Shown here: in pieces, positions 8,197-16,366 of the stretch
Layout: each line of letters begins with the position of its first letter
How positions within the stretch are numbered: the stretch's first letter is position 1
Assembly: GCA_963977675.1 (NCBI GenBank)
Contig: CAXBPY010000005.1
Span: 1 to 64,000, forward strand
DNA length: 64,000 bases
Origin: CAXBPY01 sp003455275
GTDB lineage: Bacteria; Bacteroidota; Bacteroidia; Chitinophagales; UBA10324
Direction: 5' to 3'
Notes under the pieces: generated by a model
Databases searched by the model: none
What the model was told of the DNA's origin: nothing
Seen by the model: only the letters and a program-made list of their open reading frames with translations
Position numbers and translations under genes: made by a program

Positions 8197-9417
8197 GTGA
8201 AGGCACTCATTTTTTCAATCGCATTTTTTGTTTCTCTTGTCTTTGACTCGTTTAACTCCCCATTGGTTGCACATAAGGCGAACAATGCATTCGCTGTGAA
8301 AACAATTGTCATTGATGCCGGGCATGGCGGACATGACACCGGCTGCCTTGGAACATTCGAGAAAGAAAAAAATGTGACACTGGACATAGCCCTTAAACTT
8401 GGGGCTCTCATTGAAAAAAATATGCCTGATGTAAAAGTGATTTACACACGCAAAACTGATGAGTTTATTGAACTCTACGAGCGCGCTGACATAGCGAATC
8501 GAAATAATGCCGATTTATTTATTTCGATTCACTGCAACGCAAACAAAAACACAAGCGCTTACGGAACTGAAAGCTGGGTGATGGGATTGCACAAAAGCGC
8601 TGCGAATCTTGAAGTGGCGCAGCGTGAGAACTCTGTAATTCTTATGGAGGATAACTACTCAAAAAATTATGATGGCTTCGATCCGAATTCGCCGGAGTCA
8701 TATATCATGTTTTCGCTGAATCAATCTGCTCATCTTGATCAGAGTATTGATCTCGCTTCGAAAGTGGAAGATGAATTTACGAATGATGGAAGAACGAGCC
8801 GTGGTGTAAAACAAGCTGGTTACCTCGTGTTGTGGCGTACTACCATGACTGCTCTCCTGATTGAAACAGGATTTCTTACCAACAAAACAGAAGAGAAATT
8901 ATTGGCTTCGGAAGACGGACAAGCGCAGATTGCAAATTCTATTTACGATGCGGTACGCGATTACAAAATTTCCATTGAAGGTGGCGGAGAAAACATGCCG
9001 AAAGGAAATTACATTCCGGTAAAAGACACCGGCTCAAATCAGAAAGAAAACCATTCAAACGGAACCAACGATACTTCTGGTGTGAAAGTGGATGCAGACA
9101 CGACTTTCGTAAAAAATAATTCCGTAGTTCCACAAACCACTAACCACCAGCCATCAACCACTAATCAAGTAATTTACAAAATCCAAATCGCAGCTTCTGA
9201 TAAAACCATAAGCAAGAGTGACCCGAAATACAGCAACATAAAAGACATGGTGAATGATAAAAGCCCGAATGGCCTGAACCGCTATGTGGTGGGCAATTAC
9301 ACCAAGCGAAGTGATGCCGATGCCCGAATGAAAAAGATGCAGGCCTCAGGATTTAAAGATGCATTTGTAGTTGCTTACAAAAACGGAAAGCGGGTTCCGC
9401 TGAGTAGTTTGAAATAA
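8197..9417 (+). CDS. N-acetylmuramoyl-L-alanine amidase with SPOR domain
   Basis: 406 residues, GTG start. Amidase_3-type zinc amidase that cuts the bond between N-acetylmuramic acid and L-alanine in peptidoglycan, important for daughter-cell separation. A signal-like hydrophobic N-terminus (1-33) leads to the catalytic domain (about 35-245). Zinc ligands are His43 (DAGHGGHD), a Glu at 55 or 57 in FEKEKNV and His112 (SIHCNAN); the catalytic Glu is 223 (LLIETGFLTN). After a Ser/Thr/Asn-rich linker comes a SPOR-like domain (about 323-406, YKIQIAAS ... YVVGNYTKRSDADARMKKM), which binds denuded glycan at division sites. The linker includes residues about 311-323 encoded by a heptad repeat. It starts a likely operon with the MCE and OstA-like genes. 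Confidence 0.92.
   Translation: MKALIFSIAFFVSLVFDSFNSPLVAHKANNAFAVKTIVIDAGHGGHDTGCLGTFEKEKNVTLDIALKLGALIEKNMPDVKVIYTRKTDEFIELYERADIANRNNADLFISIHCNANKNTSAYGTESWVMGLHKSAANLEVAQRENSVILMEDNYSKNYDGFDPNSPESYIMFSLNQSAHLDQSIDLASKVEDEFTNDGRTSRGVKQAGYLVLWRTTMTALLIETGFLTNKTEEKLLASEDGQAQIANSIYDAVRDYKISIEGGGENMPKGNYIPVKDTGSNQKENHSNGTNDTSGVKVDADTTFVKNNSVVPQTTNHQPSTTNQVIYKIQIAASDKTISKSDPKYSNIKDMVNDKSPNGLNRYVVGNYTKRSDADARMKKMQASGFKDAFVVAYKNGKRVPLSSLK
9130..9164 (+). repeat. Five tandem heptads inside the amidase gene
   Basis: Five consecutive 7-bp units fit CCANNAR (R = A or G) without a gap. They are translated in frame as a Gln/Thr/Asn/His/Pro-rich stretch in the linker between the amidase and SPOR domains. 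A 17-bp stretch (CTAACCACCAGCCATCA) is shared exactly with the copy at 61993-62009. Confidence 0.8.
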
Positions 9418-9466
9418 TTAGTGAAGAGTTGTTTCATTACATTTGAAAACTTAAAATAATTTCTTC

Positions 9467-10468
9467 TTGAAAATATCTAACGAAGTTAAAATCGGAATTC
9501 TCGGAGTCGCAGCGCTTGCGTTGTTGTTTTTCGGTTACAACTTCATGAAAGGCCAGGACATTTTTAATCCAGACAATACCTACTATGCTCGCTATGATGC
9601 AGTGGATGGATTAGCAGTTTCAAATTTTGTGAAGATAAAAGGTTTGAATGTTGGTCGTGTTACAAAATTTTTTCTTGAAGAAAAAAAGAATGGTAAAGTG
9701 TTAGTCCAGTTTACTGTTAAAGATGATATTAAAATCCCGAAAGGATCTATAGCACGAATAGTTTCAGCAGACTTGCTCGGAACAAAGGCGGTTGATCTGC
9801 AACTGGATACTACAAAAATATTTTATGCTGATGGAGATACTCTTATGTCTGATGTTCAGGAAAGCTTGACCCAAAGTGTGCAGGCAGAAATTCTTCCGGT
9901 AAAAGAGAAGGCAGAAAATCTTTTAGCATCGATTGATTCGGTGCTCACCATTATCAAATCTGTTTTTAATGAGCAGACTACAGACGATATAAAGAAAAGT
10001 GTGAGCAGCATTACTGAAACACTTAATCATATTAATCACTCCGCAGAAAGCGTGGAAGGTTTGCTGGATAAAAACACAACCCGCATTGATCGAATCTTTG
10101 CGAACATTGAAAGCATATCACTCATGCTTAAAGACAATGAGCAAAATATTTCTGCCGTGCTTTCAAATCTCAATAACATTACTGACACACTTGCAAAATC
10201 AAACCTTCGGCAGGCAATTGCAAATGCGCAAGATGTGCTGGAGCATACAGCAGATATTTTAGATAAAATCAATAAGGGACAGGGAAGCGCCGGAATGCTA
10301 ATCAACGATGACAAACTTTACAACAATCTCGAAGCAACTACCAAGGATTTGGATTTGCTGATGCAGGATATGAAAGCAAATCCGAGTCGCTATGTTCATT
10401 TCAGCATTTTCGGAGGTGGAAGATCCAAAACCGAGAAGCCAACTTCTGCGGGTGATCAGAAACAATAG
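9467..10468 (+). CDS. MCE/MlaD-family lipid-transport protein
   Basis: 333 residues from a TTG start 49 bp after the amidase stop. There is no upstream ATG in frame, and the N-terminus MKISNEVKIGILGVAALALLFFGYNF is typical of MlaD-type proteins, with one membrane anchor at about 8-25. The MCE domain spans about 38-115 (YYARYDAVDGLAVSNFVKIKGLNVGRV ... IKIPKGSIARIVSADLLGTKAVDL). The rest (about 120-310) is long and helical or coiled-coil, as in MCE proteins that form hexameric lipid channels. These proteins move phospholipids between inner and outer membranes with an ABC transporter (MlaEF), which is not encoded here. Its neighbours fit an envelope-maintenance role. Confidence 0.88.
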   Translation: MKISNEVKIGILGVAALALLFFGYNFMKGQDIFNPDNTYYARYDAVDGLAVSNFVKIKGLNVGRVTKFFLEEKKNGKVLVQFTVKDDIKIPKGSIARIVSADLLGTKAVDLQLDTTKIFYADGDTLMSDVQESLTQSVQAEILPVKEKAENLLASIDSVLTIIKSVFNEQTTDDIKKSVSSITETLNHINHSAESVEGLLDKNTTRIDRIFANIESISLMLKDNEQNISAVLSNLNNITDTLAKSNLRQAIANAQDVLEHTADILDKINKGQGSAGMLINDDKLYNNLEATTKDLDLLMQDMKANPSRYVHFSIFGGGRSKTEKPTSAGDQKQ

Positions 10469-10496
10469 TTATTTGTTATCTGTTATTGGTTATTTG
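10469..10496 (+). repeat. Four tandem heptads after the MCE gene
   Basis: Four perfect TTATNNG units begin at the base directly after the MCE stop codon and run to 10496. They fill most of the 63-bp gap before the OstA-like start. Confidence 0.8.
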
Positions 10497-10531
10497 TGAA
10501 TACAAGTTCAGTTATCCTTCCTGATTTAAGA

Positions 10532-12070
10532 ATGAGAAAAAAATTTTCGCTTCATATAAAAAAATTATTTCTGAAGAAATATTTTCTTCTCTTTCTGATT
10601 TTTATTTCTCACACTTCTTTTTCTCAAACTGAAATTCACGGAACCAAAATTGAAATTCTTGGCGCTGATGAATACGAATACACCGACCTGGGAGCTCAGA
10701 AACTAAAAACACTTACAGGAAATGTTCGGCTTCAGCAAGAAGATGTTTTCCTTTTTTGTGATAAAGCTGTTCTCGATGATGAAGCGAACTCTTTGAATGC
10801 TGATGGCCATGTGAAAATTGAACAAGACACAGTCACCATTCACAGCGATCATTTGTTTTATGACGGAGACAAACGCAAGGCTTTGCTTACCGGAAATGTG
10901 GTGATGAGTGATTCAAAAATGGTTCTGAAAACTTCTTCTCTTGATTATGATTTGAAGACAAAAATCGGTTCTTACAAAACCGGGGGTGTGCTCACCAGTG
11001 ACAGCACTACTCTTACCAGCCAAATTGGTTACTACTATGCCGAAACGAATGATGTGTATTTTAAGAAGGAAGTGGAAGTTACCTCACCGAATTATCATCT
11101 CAGTGCCGATACGCTTCGGTTCAATACAGACTCACGCACAGCTTTTTTTCTCGGTCCCACTAATATTCAAACAGACAGCGCAGATGTTTTTTGCGAAGGA
11201 GGATTTTACGATACTAAGAATGACATTGCCCAATTTACGACCAAGGCCATCATGATAAATTATCCTAATGTTTTAAGCGGAGATTCAATTTGGTTCGATA
11301 ACAAAAGTGGAAAGGGAAGGGCCGCAGGCAGTATTGTATGGAAAGACACGGCTCAACACATTTGCATTCTTGCCGGCAATGCGCAGTATGAAAAATCGGC
11401 GCAGGAAATTTTCGCCACCAATCACCCACTCTTTATTTCTGAAGCTGATGACGATAGTTTGTTTCTCGCCGCAGATGTGTTGCACTCAACGGAAGATTCT
11501 GTTTCGCACAAGCGAAGTTTCTCTGCATATCATCATGTGAAAATTTACAAGAGTGATATGCAGGGAGTTTGCGATTCACTTTTTTATTCAGAGAAGGATT
11601 CTATGTTTCGCTTATATCAGCATCCGGTGTTGTGGCTCGATGAAAATCAACTGAAGGCAGACACCGTGCGAATTCAAATGAGCAATCGTGAGGTAAAAAA
11701 TTTCTATCTCATCAAATCATCTTTCATGGCGAGTGAAGCAGATGAAAATCTTTTCAACCAGGCGAAAGGAAAAAATATTACCGGGTTTTTTTCTGACGGC
11801 AAACTTTCTCACATGCTTATTGAAGGAAACGGTGAAAGCATTTATTACGCTGCTGACGATAGCGGCGCGTTTATTGGCGTTAACAAAATTGCCTGTACCA
11901 ACATGATTATTTATGTTGACAGCAATCGCGTGAGAAAAATCAAGTTCATTTCAAAACCCGATGGAAATATGTATCCTATCAATCAGGCACCGCAAGATGA
12001 ATTACGGTTGAAAGATTTTCAGTGGCTTGATGCAGAGCGCCCGAAAAGTCAATGGGAGCTGAGAAAATAA
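10532..12070 (+). CDS. OstA/LptA-like periplasmic protein
   Basis: 512 residues from the ATG at 10532. The frame is open from a GTG at 10496, but that codon lies inside a heptad repeat, and the ATG puts the signal peptide (MRKKFSLHIKKLFLKKYFLLFLIFISH, cleaved near SFSQ) at the N-terminus. The mature protein is a chain of OstA/LptA-type beta-jellyroll units: KLTGNVRLQQED..FCDKAVLD, GHVKIEQDTVTIHSDHLFYD, LTGNVVMSDSKMVL and more, to about residue 470. It is larger than proteobacterial LptA (about 185 residues). LptA bridges the periplasm and carries LPS to LptD, so with lptD upstream the inferred role is LPS export. It converges on phoU with a 7-bp gap. Confidence 0.87.
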   Translation: MRKKFSLHIKKLFLKKYFLLFLIFISHTSFSQTEIHGTKIEILGADEYEYTDLGAQKLKTLTGNVRLQQEDVFLFCDKAVLDDEANSLNADGHVKIEQDTVTIHSDHLFYDGDKRKALLTGNVVMSDSKMVLKTSSLDYDLKTKIGSYKTGGVLTSDSTTLTSQIGYYYAETNDVYFKKEVEVTSPNYHLSADTLRFNTDSRTAFFLGPTNIQTDSADVFCEGGFYDTKNDIAQFTTKAIMINYPNVLSGDSIWFDNKSGKGRAAGSIVWKDTAQHICILAGNAQYEKSAQEIFATNHPLFISEADDDSLFLAADVLHSTEDSVSHKRSFSAYHHVKIYKSDMQGVCDSLFYSEKDSMFRLYQHPVLWLDENQLKADTVRIQMSNREVKNFYLIKSSFMASEADENLFNQAKGKNITGFFSDGKLSHMLIEGNGESIYYAADDSGAFIGVNKIACTNMIIYVDSNRVRKIKFISKPDGNMYPINQAPQDELRLKDFQWLDAERPKSQWELRK

Positions 12071-12077
12071 ACAATTA

Positions 12078-12737
12078 CTAATCTTTTTTGTGTTTCAAAA
12101 CTTTTGCTTCAATGTAGAAAATAATTTCTTCAGCAATATTTTTTGCTATGTCTCCCACTCGTTCCATTTTTCGAATGGCGCTCAGCACAAAAAGTGATTC
12201 GTAAGTTTTGTCCAGATGAGTTTTAATAAATTCTTCGGTAACAGTTGCCGCTTTCGAATTTAATTCATTTAATCTTTCATCTTTCTGAAAAACTGCATGA
12301 GCAAGCGCCGCATTTTCAGTTTCAAAAGCAGCGCACACATCAGCCAGCATTTGTTCAGCTGCCGAAAACATTTCCACCAGTCCTATTTTTTTTATGAGTT
12401 CGTCATCAAATGGCTGCTTTATTTCATTTACATAGCGGGCAAGCCCTTCGGCATTATCGGCAATTCGTTCGAGTGATGAATTAATTTTCATGCAAGCCAG
12501 AACAAAGCGAAGATCAATGGCAACCGGATTGAGCAGTGCCAAAATGTTTTCGCAATCGCGGTCAATTTTTAATTCAATTGAATTCATACGGCGCTCATAA
12601 AAAATAATTTCCCGCGCAAGGTCTTTATCAATATTGAGAAAGGATTGACGCGCTTTATTTATCTGGCTGCAAGTGAGCGCAAACATTTCTTTCATGTCAT
12701 CACGAAGCCGTTGAACTTCTACATCGAGGTGTGTCAT
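12078..12737 (-). CDS. phoU: Phosphate-signalling accessory protein PhoU
   Basis: 219 residues, the usual size for PhoU. All-helical, two repeated three-helix PhoU domains (about 10-100 and 115-205), with the conserved acidic patches RREIIFYERRMNSIELKIDRDCENI and AIRKMERVGDIAKNIAEEIIFY that bind metal. PhoU links the Pst transporter to the PhoR kinase and represses the phosphate-starvation response when phosphate is plentiful. It is the last gene of the pstC-pstA-pstB-phoU operon, separated from pstB by 104 bp that hold the large inverted heptad repeat. No phoR/phoB pair is in the window. Confidence 0.95.
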   Translation of the reverse strand: MTHLDVEVQRLRDDMKEMFALTCSQINKARQSFLNIDKDLAREIIFYERRMNSIELKIDRDCENILALLNPVAIDLRFVLACMKINSSLERIADNAEGLARYVNEIKQPFDDELIKKIGLVEMFSAAEQMLADVCAAFETENAALAHAVFQKDERLNELNSKAATVTEEFIKTHLDKTYESLFVLSAIRKMERVGDIAKNIAEEIIFYIEAKVLKHKKD

Positions 12738-12746
12738 TGATGAAAA

Positions 12747-12840
12747 TTATTCGTTATCAGTTATTGGTTATTAGTAGCTTCAGGTTTCGTTTAATGTTAT
12801 CAGTTTGCACTTCTAATAACTGATAACGATAAACAAATAA
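12747..12840. repeat. Inverted heptad repeat between phoU and pstB
   Basis: Four TTATNNG-type heptads (12747-12774) face four heptads of the opposite orientation (12813-12840, three of four fitting CNNATAA), with a 38-nt spacer that holds a further TTATCAG. The arms are 28 bp each and pair imperfectly. The element fills the gap between pstB and phoU. Confidence 0.85.
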
Positions 12841-12841
12841 C

Positions 12842-13594
12842 TTACCCGAATCTACCTGTTATGTAATTCTGTGTTCTTTGGTTTTGCGGATTGGTAAACA
12901 TTTCCTTGGTATCATTCACTTCCACCAGTTCTCCAAGATAAAAGAATGCTGTGCGGTCACTAACACGAGCGGCTTGCTGCATGTTATGAGTGACTATAAC
13001 GATTGTGTATTTGTCTTTCAATTCATAAATCAGTTCTTCAATCTTCGCAGTGGAAATCGGGTCAAGCGCTGAGGCTGGTTCATCCATTAAAACAATACTT
13101 GGTTCGATGGCAAGCGCGCGGGCAATACACAGCCGTTGCTGCTGCCCGCCGGAGAGCTCGAATGCACTTTTTTTCAATTTGTCTTTCACCTCATCCCACA
13201 GAGCAGATTGCTGAAGAGAACGAGTCACCCGTTCTTCAATAAAGCTTTTATTGCTTACACCATTCACACGCAAACCATAAGCAACATTTTCAAAAATTGT
13301 TTTTGGAAACGGGTTTGGCTTTTGAAAAACCATTCCAACTTTTTTTCGAAGCTCGTCAATCTTAATTCCCCGTGCATAAATGTCTTTGCCGTCAATTTTT
13401 ATTTCACCTTCAATGCGAACATTTTCTATCAAATCATTCATGCGGTTCAGCAGCCGGAGGTAAGTTGATTTGCCACAACCACTCGGGCCGATGAGTGCCG
13501 TTACTGTATTCGCATTCATATTAAGCGATACATTTTTTAACGCATGGTGTTCGCCATAATAGAGATTTACATTATTCGATTCAATCTTATGCAT
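12842..13594 (-). CDS. pstB: Phosphate ABC transporter ATPase PstB
   Basis: 250 residues, standard PstB length. The cytoplasmic ATPase of the high-affinity phosphate importer. Walker [10 protein letters not shown] (36-44), Q-loop [12 protein letters not shown] (the NPFP after the Q-loop is typical of PstB), ABC signature LSGGQQQR, Walker B IVLMDEP with the catalytic Glu, and the switch histidine in VTHNMQQA are all present, so the protein should be active. Only 1 bp separates it from pstA, so the two are translationally linked. The 104-bp gap to phoU contains the heptad element. Confidence 0.97.
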   Translation of the reverse strand: MHKIESNNVNLYYGEHHALKNVSLNMNANTVTALIGPSGCGKSTYLRLLNRMNDLIENVRIEGEIKIDGKDIYARGIKIDELRKKVGMVFQKPNPFPKTIFENVAYGLRVNGVSNKSFIEERVTRSLQQSALWDEVKDKLKKSAFELSGGQQQRLCIARALAIEPSIVLMDEPASALDPISTAKIEELIYELKDKYTIVIVTHNMQQAARVSDRTAFFYLGELVEVNDTKEMFTNPQNQRTQNYITGRFG

Positions 13595-13595
13595 G

Positions 13596-14450
13596 CTAAT
13601 TCATTTTCACTTTTTTTCCGAGGTATCTTCTGAGTGCGTTCGCGAGAAGGTTTGCAAACAAAACTATCAATACAAGTACAAGTGCCGTTCCGTATGCCAT
13701 ATCCCGTGATTCTTTTATGTTGGTTCCGCTGGTGCTAAGGACATATAAATGATATGGAAGCGCCATCACTTGATCAAAAATTGAAGATGGTAATTTGGGT
13801 AAATAATATGCGGCTACAGTAAAAAGAATTGGAGCGGTTTCGCCACTCACTCTTCCGATGGAAAGAATCAAACCGGTAATGATGTTCGGCATTGCTATCG
13901 GAAGAACTACACGGCTGATGGTTTGAAGTTTACTGGCCCCTAACCCATAACTGGCTAAACGGAAAGTATCGTTAACTGCTTTGAGCGATTCTTCGGTTGT
14001 GCGAATAACAATTGGAAGAACAAGTAAACTGAGTGTGAGCGATCCTGCAAGAATTGAATCTCCAAATCCAAGTTTGTTGACAAAGAGCGACATACCAAAC
14101 AATCCAAAAACTATTGAAGGAATTCCGGAAAGGTTATTTGTCATTACCTGCACAATTCTTTTCAGCCAGCCGTGGGGTGCATACTCGTGTATGAAAATTC
14201 CGCTCATCACACCTATGGGAAATGCGAACAGAATGCTGCCGGCTACTAAACAAAATGTTCCGATGATGGCCGGATAAATTCCTCCCTTTGTCATTCCATC
14301 TTCCGGCATTGAAGTTAGGAAAGTCCAATTAATAACTCTTGCTCCCTTATAAATTATAAATCCTAAGATGAGCACAAGAAATAGAACAACAACAGAGCTC
14401 ATAATTCGCAAGATCCAAAATGCTATTTGTTGTGCGATTCGTTTGTTCAT
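13596..14450 (-). CDS. pstA: Phosphate ABC transporter permease PstA
   Basis: 284 residues with six predicted membrane helices, as expected for PstA. The cytoplasmic EAA-type coupling loop is at [31 protein letters not shown], which contacts PstB. The first helix (about 12-36) is followed by a periplasmic loop starting [30 protein letters not shown], a signature of the family. Its start overlaps the stop of pstC by 4 bp (ATGA). Confidence 0.95.
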   Translation of the reverse strand: MNKRIAQQIAFWILRIMSSVVVLFLVLILGFIIYKGARVINWTFLTSMPEDGMTKGGIYPAIIGTFCLVAGSILFAFPIGVMSGIFIHEYAPHGWLKRIVQVMTNNLSGIPSIVFGLFGMSLFVNKLGFGDSILAGSLTLSLLVLPIVIRTTEESLKAVNDTFRLASYGLGASKLQTISRVVLPIAMPNIITGLILSIGRVSGETAPILFTVAAYYLPKLPSSIFDQVMALPYHLYVLSTSGTNIKESRDMAYGTALVLVLIVLFANLLANALRRYLGKKVKMN

Positions 14451-15658
14451 GCTGCTACTCTTTGTTTGCGGCGATTCGAAATAAATTCAACTGCAAGATT
14501 TACTATAAGTGTGATCAGAAATAAAATGCAACCAAGTGTAAAAAGCGCCTCGTAATGCAACCCGCCTTGTGATGCTTCGCCGAGCTCTGCAGCAATAGTT
14601 GCTGGAATTGTTCTAACTGGTTGAAGCAGGGAGTGAGGAATGATTGCTGCATTACCGGTTACCATTAATACGGCCATTGTTTCACCGATTGCACGGCCAA
14701 TTCCAAGTATGGCGCCGGCAGTAATACCGGAAGAGGAATATGGAAGTATGACTTTGAAAATTGTTTGCCAGTGAGTAGCCCCGAGTGCTAGGCTTGCTTC
14801 TTTCATACTTCGAGGTGTGGTGCGAATGGCATCTTCAGAAATAGTGATAATAGTAGGGAGCGCCATTATCCCAAGAATAATACTTCCGGCAAATGCAGTT
14901 TCCCCGACCGGTAGATCAAAAAATTTTTGTATTTGCGGAACTACCACAACTAATCCAAAGAAACCATAAACTACCGAAGGAATTCCGGCAAGTAATTCAA
15001 TTACGGGTTTAAGAATATTTCGTACTACAGGATTAGCCACCTCGGCCATATAAATAGCTGCTGCAAGTCCAAAAGGCAAAGCGAAAAGAATGGCAAACAG
15101 GCTAACCCAAAAAGTTCCAAGTAATAACGGAAGGGCACCCATAACAGCAACCGGTTGAGAGGTAGGAAACCATAATTTGCCAAAGAGAAAATCAGCTACT
15201 GTAATTTTTTCAACCGATAATATTTTCCCGGCAAAATTTTTATCAATGTATTTTTTTCCAACAAAGGCAACGATACCCGGAATACTATCGACCACCTTGC
15301 TTATGCACTCATTAATATGTTCAAAGTTTTCACCAATCTGTTCTTCGGTGAAATAATTTGTAAGATCATCCATTCGAAAGAGTATGATGCTATCATCTTT
15401 TCCGCCAAATTCTTTCCAATTTGTTTTTTCCTGATCATAAATCACTTTCACTTCTTCGGCACTTAAATGCTGAATCGGATTTGATTTGTTTACTGCCATC
15501 ACGAATCCTTCTTCGGTAGGCGATGAGCCAAACAAACCGATTCCTTCTTTGAAAAGGAAGAATACAATCAGGATTACAATAATGCTTGTTATTGATCCGC
15601 TTAAATAAAGCAGCGCGGTCACTACCTGGTTGAATATTTTCGAAATGATATTTTTCAT
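14447..15658 (-). CDS. pstC: Phosphate ABC transporter permease PstC with embedded PstS-like segment
   Basis: 403 residues against about 320 for E. coli PstC. The first helix (about 18-38) is followed by a periplasmic insert (about 50-165) and then the usual permease core of five helices with the coupling loop DAIRTTPRSMKEASLALGATHWQTI and the IGRAIGETMAVLMVTGN segment. Residues about 53-138 of the insert read like part of a phosphate-binding protein: VNKSNPIQHLSAEEVKVIY, NWKEFGG, IILFRMDD, and SIPGIVAFVGKKY correspond to stretches seen in PstS. No separate pstS gene is in the window. Pho-box-like repeats lie 55-95 bp upstream. PstC identity is firm; the binding-lobe reading is inference. Confidence 0.93.
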   Translation of the reverse strand: MKNIISKIFNQVVTALLYLSGSITSIIVILIVFFLFKEGIGLFGSSPTEEGFVMAVNKSNPIQHLSAEEVKVIYDQEKTNWKEFGGKDDSIILFRMDDLTNYFTEEQIGENFEHINECISKVVDSIPGIVAFVGKKYIDKNFAGKILSVEKITVADFLFGKLWFPTSQPVAVMGALPLLLGTFWVSLFAILFALPFGLAAAIYMAEVANPVVRNILKPVIELLAGIPSVVYGFFGLVVVVPQIQKFFDLPVGETAFAGSIILGIMALPTIITISEDAIRTTPRSMKEASLALGATHWQTIFKVILPYSSSGITAGAILGIGRAIGETMAVLMVTGNAAIIPHSLLQPVRTIPATIAAELGEASQGGLHYEALFTLGCILFLITLIVNLAVEFISNRRKQRVAA

Positions 15659-15713
15659 TCTGAAACTGCTACTGCAAATTTCTCACAGGAGCAAACATGC
15701 AGTTAGAACCAAA

Positions 15714-15751
15714 TGTTAAGATATTGTTAAGAGTATTAAGAAAATGTTATC
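15714..15751 (-). promoter_or_regulatory. Candidate Pho-box direct repeats
   Basis: Read on the minus strand, CTTAACA occurs twice with an 11-bp period (15725-15731 and 15714-15720). Two degenerate copies lie upstream (15734-15740 and 15745-15751), also 11 bp from each other, with a 9-bp step between the pairs. PhoB and PhoP boxes in other bacteria are direct repeats with an 11-bp period, and the Bacillus PhoP half-site is TTAACA-like. The site is 56-93 bp before pstC and could also act on the divergent gene at 15862. Confidence 0.6.
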
Positions 15752-15861
15752 AAAATAAATTTTGGCATTTTTCTCATTCATGCTGAGGATAAACGATTGT
15801 AAAAAAGCATAAATTTTTTTTATCAGTTTCTATTTTTATCTCAACTAAAAATTTTTCATGT

Positions 15862-16320
15862 ATGAGAAGGACAATTTTTCCAACCTTTCTTGTTTTGTTT
15901 TTTGGGATTCAATTATCAAGTGCACAAAACAATTTGAATAGTAACTACAGCAAGAATCCGGAGTGGATTCAGATGATGGACAACCCGAATGTGAACTACT
16001 ATGAAGCGGTGAAAGCTTACAATGAATATTGGAAGAACCGTGAGAAGCCCGGCGAACTGGAAGAGAGCACTATGAATAGTAAAGAGAAGATGAAAGAATA
16101 CAAACGAGAACACAAGCATGATGGAGATAAAAAACCTTTATCAGATAAGGAGAAAAAAGAATTGCAGGAGAAGGAGAATATGATTTATCAAATCAAGCGA
16201 TTCGAAAACTGGATGCTTACAGTAAAACCTTATGTGCAGGAAGACGGGCGGATTCTTTCGCAAGCAGAGATTGATGCAATTTCTGAGAAGCAGAAACAGG
16301 AAGCATCTCAACAGAAATAA
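15862..16320 (+). CDS. Small secreted protein of unknown function
   Basis: 152 residues. The signal peptide (1-21, cleaved near LSSAQ) is followed by a highly charged, helical body. NPEWIQMMDNPNVNYYEAVKAYNEYWKNRE (about 32-62) looks like a conserved short motif in Bacteroidota proteins encoded beside large T9SS proteins. The middle is Lys/Glu-rich (KEKMKEYKREHKHDGDKK), then the protein ends in more helix with an Ile-Lys-Arg-Phe-Glu-Asn-Trp segment. It is followed 46 bp later by the giant T9SS protein, so the two are probably co-transcribed. A partner or chaperone-like role for the giant protein is a guess from context only. Confidence 0.8.
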   Translation: MRRTIFPTFLVLFFGIQLSSAQNNLNSNYSKNPEWIQMMDNPNVNYYEAVKAYNEYWKNREKPGELEESTMNSKEKMKEYKREHKHDGDKKPLSDKEKKELQEKENMIYQIKRFENWMLTVKPYVQEDGRILSQAEIDAISEKQKQEASQQK

Positions 16321-16366
16321 ATATTCTGAAAAAAATTCTCTCTTCAATCAACACAAAAAATTCCCT

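Noticed and set aside
13136..13468. Open frame opposite pstB
   Set aside because: Antisense shadow of a fully conserved ABC ATPase.
16232..16366. Upstream extension of the giant T9SS gene
   Set aside because: It overlaps the preceding gene and hides the signal peptide that begins at 16367.
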